Shown here in pieces: positions 27,545 through 39,742 of a DNA stretch of 64,000 nucleotides (its first letter is position 1; each line of letters opens with the position of its first letter). Below the pieces are notes generated by a model. The model searched no databases, was not told where the DNA came from, and was given only the letters and a program-made list of their open reading frames with translations. The position numbers and the translations under genes are program-made. The stretch lies in contig OZ316895.1 in assembly GCA_973895155.1 (NCBI GenBank), positions 22,754,001-22,818,000 on the forward strand, read 5' to 3'. The stretch comes from Marsupella aquatica (Eukaryota > Marchantiophyta).

Positions 27545-30500
27545 TTTGGCTTCTTGATGTGTCATTGCATGATAAGAGAGAAGGGATATGTAGAAAGATC
27601 TTGAGGAGAGAAAAATAAATGTTGAAATATATAAGAATGTGGATAGTTAAAAGTTTTGATAGAAGTACATTTTATACTCTTTTTGGTTACCCGACTTGCA
27701 ATTGGGGAGCTAAGGGTGGCTTTACAAGACATTAGGGGCACTTTCCACATTTGTTTTTGGTCTCCAAGATCTGATCAGGGCTATCCATTTGACACAAAGT
27801 GCTGTTGTTCACTTTACAAAACATTGGGGGCACTTCCAACCAAACATGTTACCAATCCTACATGGAATGGAGTGGGGTCCAAGTTTTGCTTATGTAAAGC
27901 ACTCTTTTGTCCTAGATTTTAGACCTCCTCTCTTGGAGGTCTATTCTTCTGACTGGCCCCTTGGTCCATTTCTATTTTATGTCATTTGCATTAAAAAGGG
28001 ACTCACAAGTCCTTGATAAGAACTTCTCTTGTCACATCTATAAAGACTTTAGCCAAAGAATAATTTGGCCAAAGAATATGTGACATTCAGGTTGAGTGGG
28101 TCCTCAATCTGTCTTTTTAGAAAATTAATCTAGCACCACTAGTTGCACTTTGATTTACAAGACCTTGGGGGCCATAAAAGGATTCTAAAAATGCTTTTAG
28201 CCCCGGGACACTATATTGAGTGTGTGCAACGGCCCTCCAGTTTTCTTCAATGAAAACCTCTCAAGCGCTCCAACCTCTTGTAAAGTCCCCCTAAGGCTTG
28301 CCCTCCATGAAATTCTCTAAAAAGAGTGAAAGCTTTTCCTTTATTTTGTTGTGATCTAGAATTAAAGTTAATAGAATGTTGAACAAACAAGGAGGCATGT
28401 GAATTGCAAGGGGCCTTATTGTTGTGACTTAATCATTGGGTGATTGGGAAATCAAGAATGGTAGTTGGACCATGTGAAAAACAAATGATACCTGTATGGC
28501 TTGCTAATTGCGGTGAGGAGGTGATCTCTCCTGTGTTTCTGCCTCATCTTTTGTTGCTTGCAATTTGCAAACTTCAATTTTGTATTTGTTTTTGGAGTTA
28601 GGAGTACATTACTACAAATAATGTCCAAGTTTTGTTCAAAGATAAATATACCTCAAGTTAGGCTACAGAAAGTAATTTTATGTGTCCAATAAGTGTGCTA
28701 TTTAAATGCTTAGCGGTGTTTTTTGTTTGGATAATTCTACTCTAAAGTTCATATGATTGCAGATGAAAGGCTTAACATTGAGGAACAATCATGAAAAGTA
28801 AATGAAAGGAGGAGAAAGAAAAGGCCAAAGTCTTCCATGTTTCATGAAATGGTAAACATTTTATTTTATAATCAATAGTATATAATCTATCATAAGACAT
28901 TTATTATTATAATTATATTACCATAATTTTGGAGAGCACATATTTGTAAGTAAAATCAAGATGAATTGATGAATCTCTGGGTGAAACATTTAGATTGTTT
29001 ATGTTGGACTCAATCTTTGGTCTTGATATGATTTGAATTTGATTTGAAATTACTATGGTTCAAAATGTCAACCAAAAATGTTGGTGACTAAATTAAAGTG
29101 GTACAAATTAAATGTAGTTTAATTCTGATCATTAATCTCATTTGCGCAAATTCTAGTTAATGACTCGGGGGTCAACTACCAGAAATTGTATGAACCTCGT
29201 GCAATTCAAAATAGGTATTTTCAATGAAAATTACCTCAATTTTAAACCGTAAAAGATAAAAAGGTGTTATAAACTCTTAGTATTAGAATATTCTTTAATA
29301 TGTATTTTTTTATAAAAGTAAAATAGGTCATTAATATTGAAATATAGAATATTATTATTTTCTTGTTTTTAAAATATGAATATTTATATTAGCCTAGGAT
29401 TGCATGAGGTATCCCAAAACATATACTCAATTAAGACCCCTAGTTAAATGATCACCATAATCCAACAAAAATCACCAAAAGCCATACTTTTTCTAAGGCC
29501 CCAGTTAATTTATGTAAGCTAATCACACTTACATCTAAGTTGGAAAATATTACATATTAGATTTTTAATGAAATGGCTGAATTGCTCAATAACTAGATAC
29601 TCTTTGAATATGATATTCATATCTTTTCTGTTAAAAAATGAAGAAAAAATTATCCAAATTTTATTTGATTGTTATTTTTTAGTGAAAACATGTAGTTGGT
29701 GTGATTGAGTATTTACTGTCAATAAATGAAAAGTAATAATTTTCTTGTTAAATTTCCAATACATTTATCCTCGCTTGGAAATGAGATCACTTTGAAAAAT
29801 TTGAAGAACACATGATCCTTCTAAAAATAATTGCAAAACAAAGCCCAAAGTATTTTGTAAAATATTAGAATGTTTTTTATTGAGATGGAATTTAGCCCAC
29901 CCAAAATACAACAAAATATTCTAGAAAATGTAGTTTTAAGTAATTTTTATGTCATGGATCCTTTAACTATTGAATCTGAAATGATATGTCTATCAATAAA
30001 ATAATAGGAATAGAATGAAAATAACTCTTGTAGAGGATAATCTACATTTCTCAAGCATTCAATAATTGATGGATACAATCATAAATAGACTATTTGCAAA
30101 GCTTATTCAAGATCAACATTGAGTGACTACAATTACACTTAATTTATGAATAATGCTAATATTATATTTTATTTAAATTATTTTTGTATTACTTTATGAT
30201 TATTTTTTTGTCCTATTGTGAGGAAGTTTTTAGATTTCAAGGATACTCTTCCGAATGCAAGAGAAGAATAACTGCAATTATGTAAATACCCCTGGTTGCA
30301 AGATAACAATTACGTCACTATTTTTCTAAACCTGATGTTGTGAAATATGTTACATCAATATATCCTTTATTTTTCACAAATGATTCTTATAATATAGCTC
30401 ATAGTGATCATGATCATAATATTCATATTATGTTCATGACAGAGAATCTTTCCATGGAGGATCAAGATAAAAATCTAGATATTTTTGAGCATTGACAAAA

Positions 30501-30890
30501 GATTTCAATCGTATCTGCAATTTTTTTTGGATAATTTGTAAAGGGGGCATGCATATATTGTCCAATATGTATGCCCCAAGGACCAATTTATGTCATTGGG
30601 ATAACAATTAATGAAAAATTAGGTAATGCTTATATATTTTTAAATAAGAATGAACAATCATGATTCATGAAATAACATAATATTGAGCATTTTTATCTTC
30701 TATATTTTATTACATTTTGATTTGTCATGATTTTGATAAGTTTAGAAAATTGAATAAAAGAATATGTTGTTGTTTGATGCTTTCTGTAAAACTATGATTA
30801 TTATCATAGGTTGAGGTTGGACATTGTTTGAATAATATGTGATCAAATTTTGTTTTGTGAGTTTGCTTTGATGATTACGTGTTTAGGCTT
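27545..30890. other. gene-free, increasingly AT-rich stretch
   Basis: No recognisable gene is present. Bases 27700-28180 carry degenerate copies of a TTTACAAAACATTGGGGGCA-type word. From about 28560 the sequence is very AT-rich with almost no open frames, which suggests old, mutated transposon sequence. Confidence 0.5.
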
Positions 30891-31193
30891 TGAATATTGG
30901 GTAACCAGGTTGTGAAAGAATGACTAACACTAAATACATTCCGATCAATTTTTTAAATTCAGACTTGAATATTAATATTTCAATTAATTGAATTTTTAAA
31001 TTTAGGCTTGAATATTAGCAGTACTTCCTCGGAGGAGAAATTGAATATTGGGTAATCAGGTTGTGAAAGAATGACTAACACTAAATACATTCCGATCAAT
31101 TTTTTTAAATTCAGACTTGAATATTAATATTTCAATTAATTGAATTTTTTAATTTAGGCTTGAATATTAGCAGTACTTCCTTGGAGGAGAAAT
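30891..31193. repeat. two-copy 151-bp tandem duplication
   Basis: Copies at 30891-31041 and 31042-31193 differ at only a few positions. Each ends GCAGTACTTCCTCGGAGGAG or its one-base variant. The second copy runs directly into the ATG at 31192. Confidence 0.92.
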
Positions 31194-31773
31194 GTCTACT
31201 ACATCCCATTCTTCCGACACAGATTTGTCACCAAATGAGATGCCCAAAAAGAGGCGTAGGAGTCAAAGGGGAACCAAAAGTTTATTGTAGCAAGTGAGAG
31301 AGTTAAGAAACGAATGCAGAGAGAGGGAGAGAAAGTGCGAATAGATGGAGAGAAAGTGCGAATAGATGGAGAGAAAGTGGACAAAGAGATTCAACAACAT
31401 GGAAGGTGACGCTGAAGTATTAGCAGAGGTCCCAATAAAAACTTTAGCCGGAGACATTGTATCGTTTATTAGAGTTAAAAAGGAGAACCAATGTCCTACG
31501 AGATTTGGGACTTTTTTTCATGACACAAAAATCAAAATTCTAGCAAATGCATTGAGCATGGACAAAGCTGCTCTTACAACTTTATGCCATGGATGTCATT
31601 CAGATAGGAATGAGGCTGTCCATTGTGAGGATATTGAGTTGTTGAGAATCGAAGTGAAGAAATTCTCTTTATATTTCGAGAGATATCCAGGTTTAAAGTC
31701 TAAATTTTGCAAACAATATAGCTTAATTGTAAAGTTTGATAGTATTGATAATATGATGCAACAGTGGTATTAG
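31192..31773 (+). pseudogene. decayed ORF of unknown family, possibly transposon-derived
   Basis: An ATG at 31192 starts a basic peptide with MPKKRRRSQRGTKSLL that stops at 31290. A neighbouring frame then reads VASERVKKRMQREGEKVRID with a two-copy 21-bp repeat. A third frame is open from about 31399 to 31773, containing PTRFGTFFHDTKIKILANAL and IELLRIEVKKFSLYFERYPG. The three frames follow one another, as expected from one coding region broken by indels. I do not recognise the family. The basic start and repeat surroundings suggest a transposon protein. Confidence 0.4.
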
Positions 31774-31854
31774 GATTCTTTATGACTGTCAAAAAATTAA
31801 ATTATCATAAATTTGCATCAAAAACAAAAGAAAAAGTTTGAGACCCTCACTTGG

Positions 31855-32139
31855 GGGTTTTACTTCTACAAATTGGCACATCATGTGCAACAAAGTATAA
31901 GGTCATTTTATTGGTTCTGAGTGAATACTTAAAAAATTATTGGACAAATATTAGGGTCTTTTAAATCTAATTTTGGAAGTTATAAGAACATTAGGGCCTT
32001 TTAATCAAGTTTTTGTAATATTCCAAGAACATCTAGCTTTATAAGGGTTAGAAAAATAAGAATTCTTAAATTTTAGGAAGTCCAAGGCCTAATATGTCAC
32101 AGGTGATGATGAGGCCTCCACATAATGAGACCCCAAAGG
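31855..32139 (+). repeat. dispersed 0.3-kb repeat, copy C
   Basis: This is the third copy of the family at 21807-22095. It starts near GGTTTTACTTCTACAAATTG, contains GTCATTTTATTGGTTCTGAG and ends at AATGAGACCCC. Confidence 0.75.
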
Positions 32140-32899
32140 CCCTCAATAGTTCATGAAGCCATTTGTAGTTGAGAGGTACCTTTACTCACGTACATTCACA
32201 TTTTATTGTATCTACAATGATAACTGTAAATTTTTTACTAGCCCTTACTTGTCTTCTGACCTTTGTTTCTATGACAATATTCATAAAGTGTTCCCAAAAA
32301 GGTAGAATGCACCTGCCAAAATTTCTTAGTAAAACCAAGAATAAAACACTCATAAGCTACAAGATATGTATGATAAAATTTATGGTGTTTCTTTAGTGGC
32401 AAAAATTGCTAGAGTCCAGCTCTCCAGAATGTTTTTGCCAGTTTGGCAAAATTTTGTTAGGTTTTTTTTGTGTCTCACTAGCCAGAATCTAATAATCTTA
32501 CTCAAATCTAGTGAGATCTAATGGTCAGAAAAAAATTGCAAACATTGCTAGCATCTTCTCCATTCCACAAAGGTCTCCACTCTGGCCAAAAAGGAAAAAC
32601 CTTAGACATTACACTGGCAGGGACTCTGGCAAAAAAGAAAAAAAAAACCTTAAAGATTATATTGGCAGAGGGTTATGAGCTATTACACAAGGTAATGTAG
32701 CGTGCAAGGAAACAGTAAACAATTCACTTGCATGAGCAAAAACTTTCTTCACATGACCCCTAATTTTTCAATATCCAATTGCCTTGCTAACAGTAACATA
32801 ACATCCATTTTGGGGACTCCTCTTTTTGCTAGCTATCTCACTAGTCATCTGGAATCATAAATAACACACAAAAAATATGAAAGGTAGCAAAAGAAATTC

Positions 32900-33105
32900 A
32901 GAAACACAAGTGTCTCGCTAACAAAATTCCTGTTTGCTCGCATTATAGAATACCTCTCATACACACAACAATCCCCTCGCTAACAAAATGACTCTTTGCT
33001 TTGCTGGCATTATAGAATACCTCTCCTACACAAATGAAAACGATCCCCTCGCTAGCAAAATTCATGATTGCTCGCATTATAAGATACCTCTCCTCCACAA
33101 ATGAA
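32900..33105. repeat. three-copy tandem repeat of about 70 bp
   Basis: CTCGCTAACAAAAT or CTCGCTAGCAAAAT, then GCATTATAGAATACCTCTC and ACACAAATGAAAA, recur three times in order with small length changes. Confidence 0.85.
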
Positions 33106-34439
33106 AAGGACAAATTAAGGTGTCAGCGAGCTCTGATGTGCCTCCGACCTAAGGTATCCTGTGCCTTTCTCGAGCTTTTACGAAAATGATCAGAACCTCC
33201 AAGCTCATAGGTGCAGCATCAGAATCGTTCCTCCTCGTTGCCATGATTGTGTTCCCTCTCATCCTCCTCCTCAACAGATTGATATGCCACACCAGCTACG
33301 TGTTGCACATTGAGCTCTCCATATCTCTTCACCGGATGTTCGGTCGTCACTCAACCTAATAAATCGTGCTGCTGATCGAGCTCTCCGCTGCTTTCAATAG
33401 TAAGTTGCTCTTATGTTTCCTTTATATAGTTTAAATCTGGGTTCTGCTCTATCTAGGAATGCTCGCACTCGCAGGCTGTCCCCTGTAGAGCTCATGCTCT
33501 CTGTTTAAAGCTCGAGGCGTCCGCTGGATCAACAAAACTTCCTCTCCCTGGGCTGTCAGAATCAAATTCAAGATTATTTTGGGAAGGAATTGGAGTGTTC
33601 CCCGATGGCATTATGAATGTTCCAGCACGTGAGGGATTGAATTTGTTTTCTGCTTTTATTTCTGGTTGATCAATGATGATACTGCTATGATTCATGCAAA
33701 TAGAGATTCGGGACTATTTCCGTGAAATCGACTCAAACAACTGGCAGTCACCCAAGATGTTGGTGCACATGCATCAACATTTCGAAGAGCGGAAAGTCAC
33801 ATCCAAATGGAATCGAAATAGAATTGGAAGATGGAAATCATAGAAAGCAATCCGAACTAGTTTGAGTGCGTCAGCCTGAGAAGTAAGTGCAAATATTTAC
33901 TTCAAATAATTCGAACTCACTTCAGCTTTAATAGGATAAGCCACGCTGTCAATCGATTCTGACAAGGGGTCGACTAGCTGAATGGATCGATTAGTCGACT
34001 AGACGAAAGTAGGCATTTGATCCAAACCTTTTACTTAAGATTGATTGAGAAACGTCTGATTATAAGACGACAACGAAGGAAATTGAGCAATTTGAGAATG
34101 TACTGAAACTAGTCTTGACGACTTAGAAACTAGGACCTGTACGCGAGTTCTTCCATTGCATACAAATCTCGCAGCGTTTCTTGTTTTTGGTGCTGCGCAC
34201 TGGGCAGGCAGAGCACACCACAAAGTACAGAGCTGCATCTTTGCGGGTAATCCTTGGTAACGTAGGGTAACTCACCGTGCGTTCTGTGAGTATCATCCAT
34301 TCCTCCTCAGATGTGGACTGACGTTTACCCTAAACCCTGACCCGTTTTTATTAGGTGAGGTAGTACGCGAGAAGCCAAACAGAGGACGAGTGACTGACTG
34401 CAGGGGACGCACAGAGCAGAGCGAAGGAGGTCGGAGGAG
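33106..34439. other. spacer and upstream region of the unknown conserved gene
   Basis: No gene is recognised. The last 120 bases before the ATG at 34440 probably include the promoter and leader. A telomere-like CCCTAAACCCT word sits at 34328-34338. Confidence 0.5.
34328..34338. promoter_or_regulatory. telo-box-like element
   Basis: CCCTAAACCCT lies about 100 bases before the start codon at 34440. Telo-boxes of the AAACCCTA type near transcription starts are known in plant growth and translation genes. A role here is inferred. Confidence 0.4.
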
Positions 34440-36765
34440 ATGGCGGATCAACCTGCTCGAGCTTTGATCGTTTACGGGGACGGCCTAGTCAGAGGCGTTG
34501 AAGCTCGCCATTCTCATATCCATGCTGTAGCTGCTGCTGGATGCTGTGGCTTCCTCGCTTTGCGGACTCAAGTTTCTCAAGAATGCTCTCCTGGTATGTT
34601 GGTCCCTATTTCAAATTCTGCTTATCATTTTACCCATCCTCGATAGGTATCTAAATTCCAAGCTTAACCGCACTCGTTTTAAATGTCTCCCTCGTCATTG
34701 TTCCTGCAATACTTCCTTCCAAACTTTCTTTGGTATATTCCTGTCGTGTTGTGCTTACGAGAAAGATATCTTCGCTTGAAGGAGTGTGATCAGTCATTTT
34801 CCTACACTGAACAAATTATATTGTTTCCCTAGTCCACAATTTGAAAATTCTGATATGCATATTCAAATAGAGTGAGCGACGACGAGTAATGTTACGAAGT
34901 TCGACTGAAAATTGTGTACTCCATCACAAAATAGCAGATGATGACGAGAACAGAGTAATTGGCGAGCTGGCACAACTTTTAGATCTTCACGATATTTATC
35001 AAGTGAGTGAGTGTCTTCTTTTGTTACAATCTCCTCCAGTCAATAAGAGTGCCCATCAAAAATGCTGTAAGCTACACAAGAATTTGTCTTATCAAACTTA
35101 GACTAGTCTAGCATCACCTGGCAGCTGATTGCAAATATTTACCTACCTGAACAGAGAAATCATTTTCATTTCTCAATGGCTATTGTTTGAAGTTCATGCA
35201 TGTGACCATGAGTTGTCAATAAGTTCTCAGGAGAGTTCTCCCTTGTGCTTGGATTTACACCTTCATGCAGAATTTATTCTATTGTTACTTGGTTTGGCGT
35301 CTGTGTTGACCAATTTGGTATAGGATAGGGATGTATGTATTATTGCAGATTAATATTTCGGTGGTGGGTCTGCAGAAAACAGCAGCTGCACGGGTGGGTA
35401 TTACCTCTGATAGCACTATAGCTGAAGAAGAGCAAATTCCGTCCATGTCTGATAGGTGTGTGTCCTATCTGGACATTTCATGCCCACACTAAATATATTT
35501 GCTCTATTTGATGCGTACTTCCATCATGCCGTGTCTGTCTTATTTTGGAGGATAACCGACAATGAGCTGGATGATTGGCCCCATCTCTATTAGCTATGTT
35601 TTGTGCTCTCAAGTCGTTTCTAGAGTACTAAAATTTTATAATGCAGTAGTTGTGGGAATCGTCTTGGGTTGATTCACCTACTTTGCTTCGTGCTTTGTCC
35701 CTGGAAGATATAATGACAGTCACGGTCATTAGCTATTATATGTGGAAACTTATCGGCCGTTGATGTTATCTTGCAGATTTATGGGTATCAAAGCATGCAT
35801 GTTCACCAACTCGGGGCCTGCATCAGCACTTGGCAAACAAGCCGGCTTCTCTTTGCTGGAGGTGCAGGAGGGTAACCCAGTTTTTGATGATCATGCACCT
35901 CCAGACGCATCCACGACAGCAGCCCGGTTTCTAAGCTTGCTAGGTTTGCAAGAAGGTACCGCCAACTCAGAGCAGACTAATTTTGACCTCCTGCTATTAC
36001 ATCTATCTGTCAAAGAGCAACTTTGCGGTCAACAAGTTGACTGGGTGGATTCATTACTCGGGGAGCTTCAAGCAGCGGCAAAGCCTGGAACCGAGGCTGG
36101 CAGTCATTTATATCTTATCGTAGTGCTAGGGTTCGGGCCTGTTGCGTCAAATAAAGACGATGGGTTCCCATTAGTTGTAGCGGATGAAAGACTTGCACCA
36201 AAATTTACCCAGCTGTTTCCTCAACAAAGCTATAAGAGGAAAGGAGGTCATCCTGTTGACGATGCCAGGTGAGTAGAGCTATTTCTAAGTATTCAAAACT
36301 TTTCACAACTGTATATTCTCTTGGGCCCTCTATACTGATTAAGATGCTGGGAGAAACAGTAGCAGCCAGACTTGCACCAAATTGCAAGGAGTACACAATG
36401 CAAGTTGGTTACCACTGACGGTGTCTACATGCAGGGAGCATCATCCCTTGTTGGTTGCATACCACCTGGACGCTGTGACTCGGCGTGATGACGTGAAAAT
36501 GTTTAATTACGACGAGTTTCAAAAGGTTTGTACCCTCTCCAACATGCTTGCCGATACTCTGTCCTTACCTTAGAGATGGTATGTCCTTTGCAATAGCTCT
36601 GACTGTGGGAATCGCTTATCAGATTGAAGTCTTACTCTCATCTGCAATTTGTTGATCTTGCAAATTATTTCGCTGCAGCTCAGTGGAAATTTGACCATCC
36701 TTGTTGACCAATTCTTGGCCGAGATTGCTTTCAAGCTTTGGAAAGCTCCAAAGTATGGGGCGTGA
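34440..36765 (+). CDS. conserved plant protein of unknown function
   Basis: Six exons join in phase: 34440-34593, 34938-35002, 35376-35455, 35777-36268, 36435-36525 and 36679-36765, giving 322 residues. I recall a plant family with the same layout: N-terminal ALIVYGDGLVRGVEARHSH, then a central FMGIKACMFTNSG, a QVDWVDSLLGEL helix, LFPQQSYKRKGGHPVDD, HHPLLVAYHLDAVTRRDD and the terminal KLWKAPKYGA. I know no experimental function for it and see no catalytic motif I can defend. There is no signal peptide or membrane segment, so a soluble protein is likely. Each splice junction restores an uninterrupted frame, and the start has good N-terminal conservation. An enzyme-like fold is possible, but I do not assign one. 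Confidence 0.85.
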
Positions 36766-39111
36766 TCGTTCCACTGATGCAGCGCAACATAAAGAAGCAA
36801 TTACGTTGGATCTTTCAAAAGGTACGAAACGAATTTCGCAAATACGGCGCCAATTGCAGTAATTGTTTATCTTCACTCTTTCAACAATTTTCTATTGTTG
36901 AAGTGACATGAAGCAGGTCCTGTTTGAATCCCTGGAAGAGATGGTTGGAATCCCTGACTTGGTTATTCTCTTCATTTCCTTGTACAGGAGCGCTATAATT
37001 ACATTTTAAAATCCAGCCAACTTTAAAGTGTTTTTGCAAGCTTAGCTACTGAAAGGGCACCATCAGAAAGATTTTCTTTAGCTTGGGAAATCCGGTAACA
37101 GTCGAATGCTAGAAGAAGTTGTATCCCTGAAAGTACTAGCTCATCTTTCTGCGGCCAAATTATAATTGTTCCTCATCGTGGTCCCAAAGCTTTGAAAATG
37201 TTCGTCACGAAGCAAATAACCTAGGGTGCGAATCTGCAGAAGAATGCCAATTGATATTAGTGTTAAAATTCTTTTCTTGACCTTGTAAAAAGTGTTTCTG
37301 CTGTTTTTCAGCTCTACGAAGGACAAGGGGTTTCCGCAGAGGACGAGGTTTATCCTGGCCAAGTGAGAGGATTATTGTCACGTTTTCAAAGATGAAGGCA
37401 GTGATAATGCTGGTGCTTCACAACAGTAAAAGTAAAGTGCCTTTGCACACGAAAAGGAAGTTCAGTCAATCTTTGCAGAAGCAATGATGTTTCCGTTGGT
37501 TGAACAATATTGTAGTTTACGTGGAAAAAGTTGCGTAATTAACCACAAAGCATCCAACAGACGAGAATTGAAACTGGCCTGGGCATGATGTTTTACTGAA
37601 CTGATACAGACCTATGAACTTCTTTAGAAATGAGGCAAGCATTGACACACTTCTCAGGAAGAACCGTAGTGCTTTAGAGATTAGTAAGACAATTTGAAGG
37701 GAGATCAAACACGGAAAGAGAATACGAGATCACTTGAGCACCTTATCAGGTGCATCATGGACTTAGTACACCCACTTCATGTCATTTGTAAATGCGGCTC
37801 TGGCAGTTTAGGGCTGAAGTAAACAACAAATTTTGTCATGGTAACTTGATGAGCTAAACACCTGTCTGATAGAACACACTTTACTTTGGCACCAAAGAGT
37901 TGCCGTAACCTCGATTTTCTTCTTCATTGGTGGAAAAAATAATATAGATTCTATTTGGAACCTTGGCGATACTGTGAAACGTTTCTTCGGCTTTTCTTGG
38001 TTGACAGTGCACCAAAATGTATTTCAAGACACCTGTGACAGAAACCAGCAGGCGACAAAGAATGTATATCAAGGCACCTGTGTCACAAACCAGCAGGCGA
38101 CAAAGAAGTTGCAAACTTGTCTTTTGAGGCTCCCCCAAAGGGCTTTCCACACTGTTGCAAGTATCGACCAAAATGAAAATTGATATACGTTGGAACTAAG
38201 TCACCAACGACCATACTCATAAATGTTGGGTTTCGTAGAACTCTCAACTCACAAACCTATTGGATCGACAATCCATAAAGTACTACAAGATCATTAGTTT
38301 ACCTCCCCCTCACAATTTCATTAGAAGCATGAAATCATGATTTGTTGAAGCCTTAGGCACATCTTGGGCCAGAGTCAACAATGCCCAAAAGTAGATTGTT
38401 CCTGTTTTTTGTTTATAAACTGCTAATAGTCAGGTAAGCCATATGGTTTTGAGTGTTCCCATGTATGTCTCCCTAGAGAAATCTAGCCAAAACGTATTAC
38501 AGTAGTAGTACAGAGAGTGTATAAGTGATATATGCATGTGTACGCTCATAACAAAAATACACATGTATTGTGGTTCAGTGGGGAATTACCTTCACGTATG
38601 CCAACTGCATATTTTATACATTACAAAAGAAATTGCTGAAATATTACGGGCTTACGTGGCCATCCTGCACTTAGCCAGGGAATCCACTCATAGACCCTAT
38701 ACTTATGTATGTAGAAAGTCCAGTATACAAGGCCCACAATGCTCCCCTAACAGCACAGTATATATTGAAAGGCCTAAAAGATTTTTTATTTTCAAGTAAT
38801 TTCAGTAAAAGTATAGGAAATCTTCATAATGAGCTGATACACATCTTGGCTCTCCATTCTTATTGCCTTGAAAATACGAAGAGAGAAATTCCAATTCTTC
38901 ACTCTGCATTCCACTCCAATATTGCCCTGAACAGACGAAGAGAGAATTCACTCCATTCTTCTCCGATATTGCCCTGCAAAATACAAAGACAAAATTCACA
39001 AATGGCATGTGAAAAATCAAGGAGGGCACTAAACAAGGTAGGCTATGTACAGTATTGCTTAGATTTTGTGTAAATTTCTCACTAGGTTTTACACAAACCC
39101 ATAAAATCTCT
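36766..39111. other. intergenic spacer with small tandem repeats
   Basis: No gene is recognised. A 45-bp tandem duplication with AACCAGCAGGCGACAAAGAA lies at 38014-38107. Three degenerate units of about 58 bp with TATTGCCTTGAAAATACGAAG relatives lie at 38860-38990. The first few hundred bases should be 3' UTR of the preceding gene. Confidence 0.5.
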
Positions 39112-39480
39112 TACTCTCTCTCTCTAAACATGGGTCTCGATGATATACGGTTTAAGGTTTAAGACTTAGCTCCTCTTTCTCTCTCTCTCTAAACATGGGT
39201 TTCGATGGTATAGGGTTTAAGGTTTAAGACTTAGCTCCACTTTCTCTCTCTCTCTAAACATGGTTTGGATGGTTTAGGGTTTAAGACTTAGCTCCTCTTT
39301 CTCCCTCTGTCTAAACATGGTTTTCGATGGTATAGGGTTTAAGGTTTAAGACTTAGCTCCTCTGTGTAAATCTCTCGCTAGGTTTAAGGTTTAAGAACAC
39401 GAACCCATAAACTCTCTTTCTCTAAAATCACGAGTGTCGAGATTATAGGGTTTAAGCTTTAAGACTTAGCTCGTCGACTT
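39112..39480. promoter_or_regulatory. tandem array carrying four telo-boxes, upstream of RPA49
   Basis: Units of about 62 bp repeat four or five times: CTCTCTCTCTAAACATGG, then ATAGGGTTTAAGGTTTAAG, then ACTTAGCTCC. The exact telo-box TAGGGTTT occurs at 39211-39218, 39275-39282, 39333-39340 and 39446-39453. Telo-boxes are enriched in promoters of plant ribosome-biogenesis genes, which fits a polymerase I subunit. The regulatory role is inferred from position and motif. Confidence 0.65.
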
Positions 39481-39520
39481 CCTTGCATAGAGAAGAGTTC
39501 CGGCTTCCCTCTTGTGTTTC

Positions 39521-39742
39521 CTCTCTCTTGCTCTGTTCATCTCTCGAGCAAAAATCGCTCAAGCAGCGCTGTACTCTGTTTCGAAATTTCGAAATCTCTC
39601 TCTTGCTCTGTTCATCTCTCGAGCAAAAATCGCTCAAGCAGCGTCGTACTCTGTTTCGAAATTTCATAATCTTTCTCTTGTCTGTTCATCTCTCGAGCAA
39701 AAATCGCTGAAGCAGCGCTGCGATCTATTTCTAAATTTCGAA
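39521..39742 (+). repeat. three-copy 75-bp repeat abutting the RPA49 start codon
   Basis: A unit with CTCTCTCTTGCTCTGTTCAT, CTCGAGCAAAAATCGCTCAA and GCGCTGTACTCTGTTTCGAA occurs three times, at a 75-base offset, ending directly at the ATG at 39743. Copy three has lost one base. The pyrimidine-rich units probably form the 5' leader. The frame in line with the gene is open through the array but has no ATG. Confidence 0.85.

Noticed and set aside
39512-39742. N-terminal extension of RPA49 by 77 codons
   Set aside because: The frame is open but has no ATG and is made of the 75-bp leader repeat. The family start fits the ATG at 39743.
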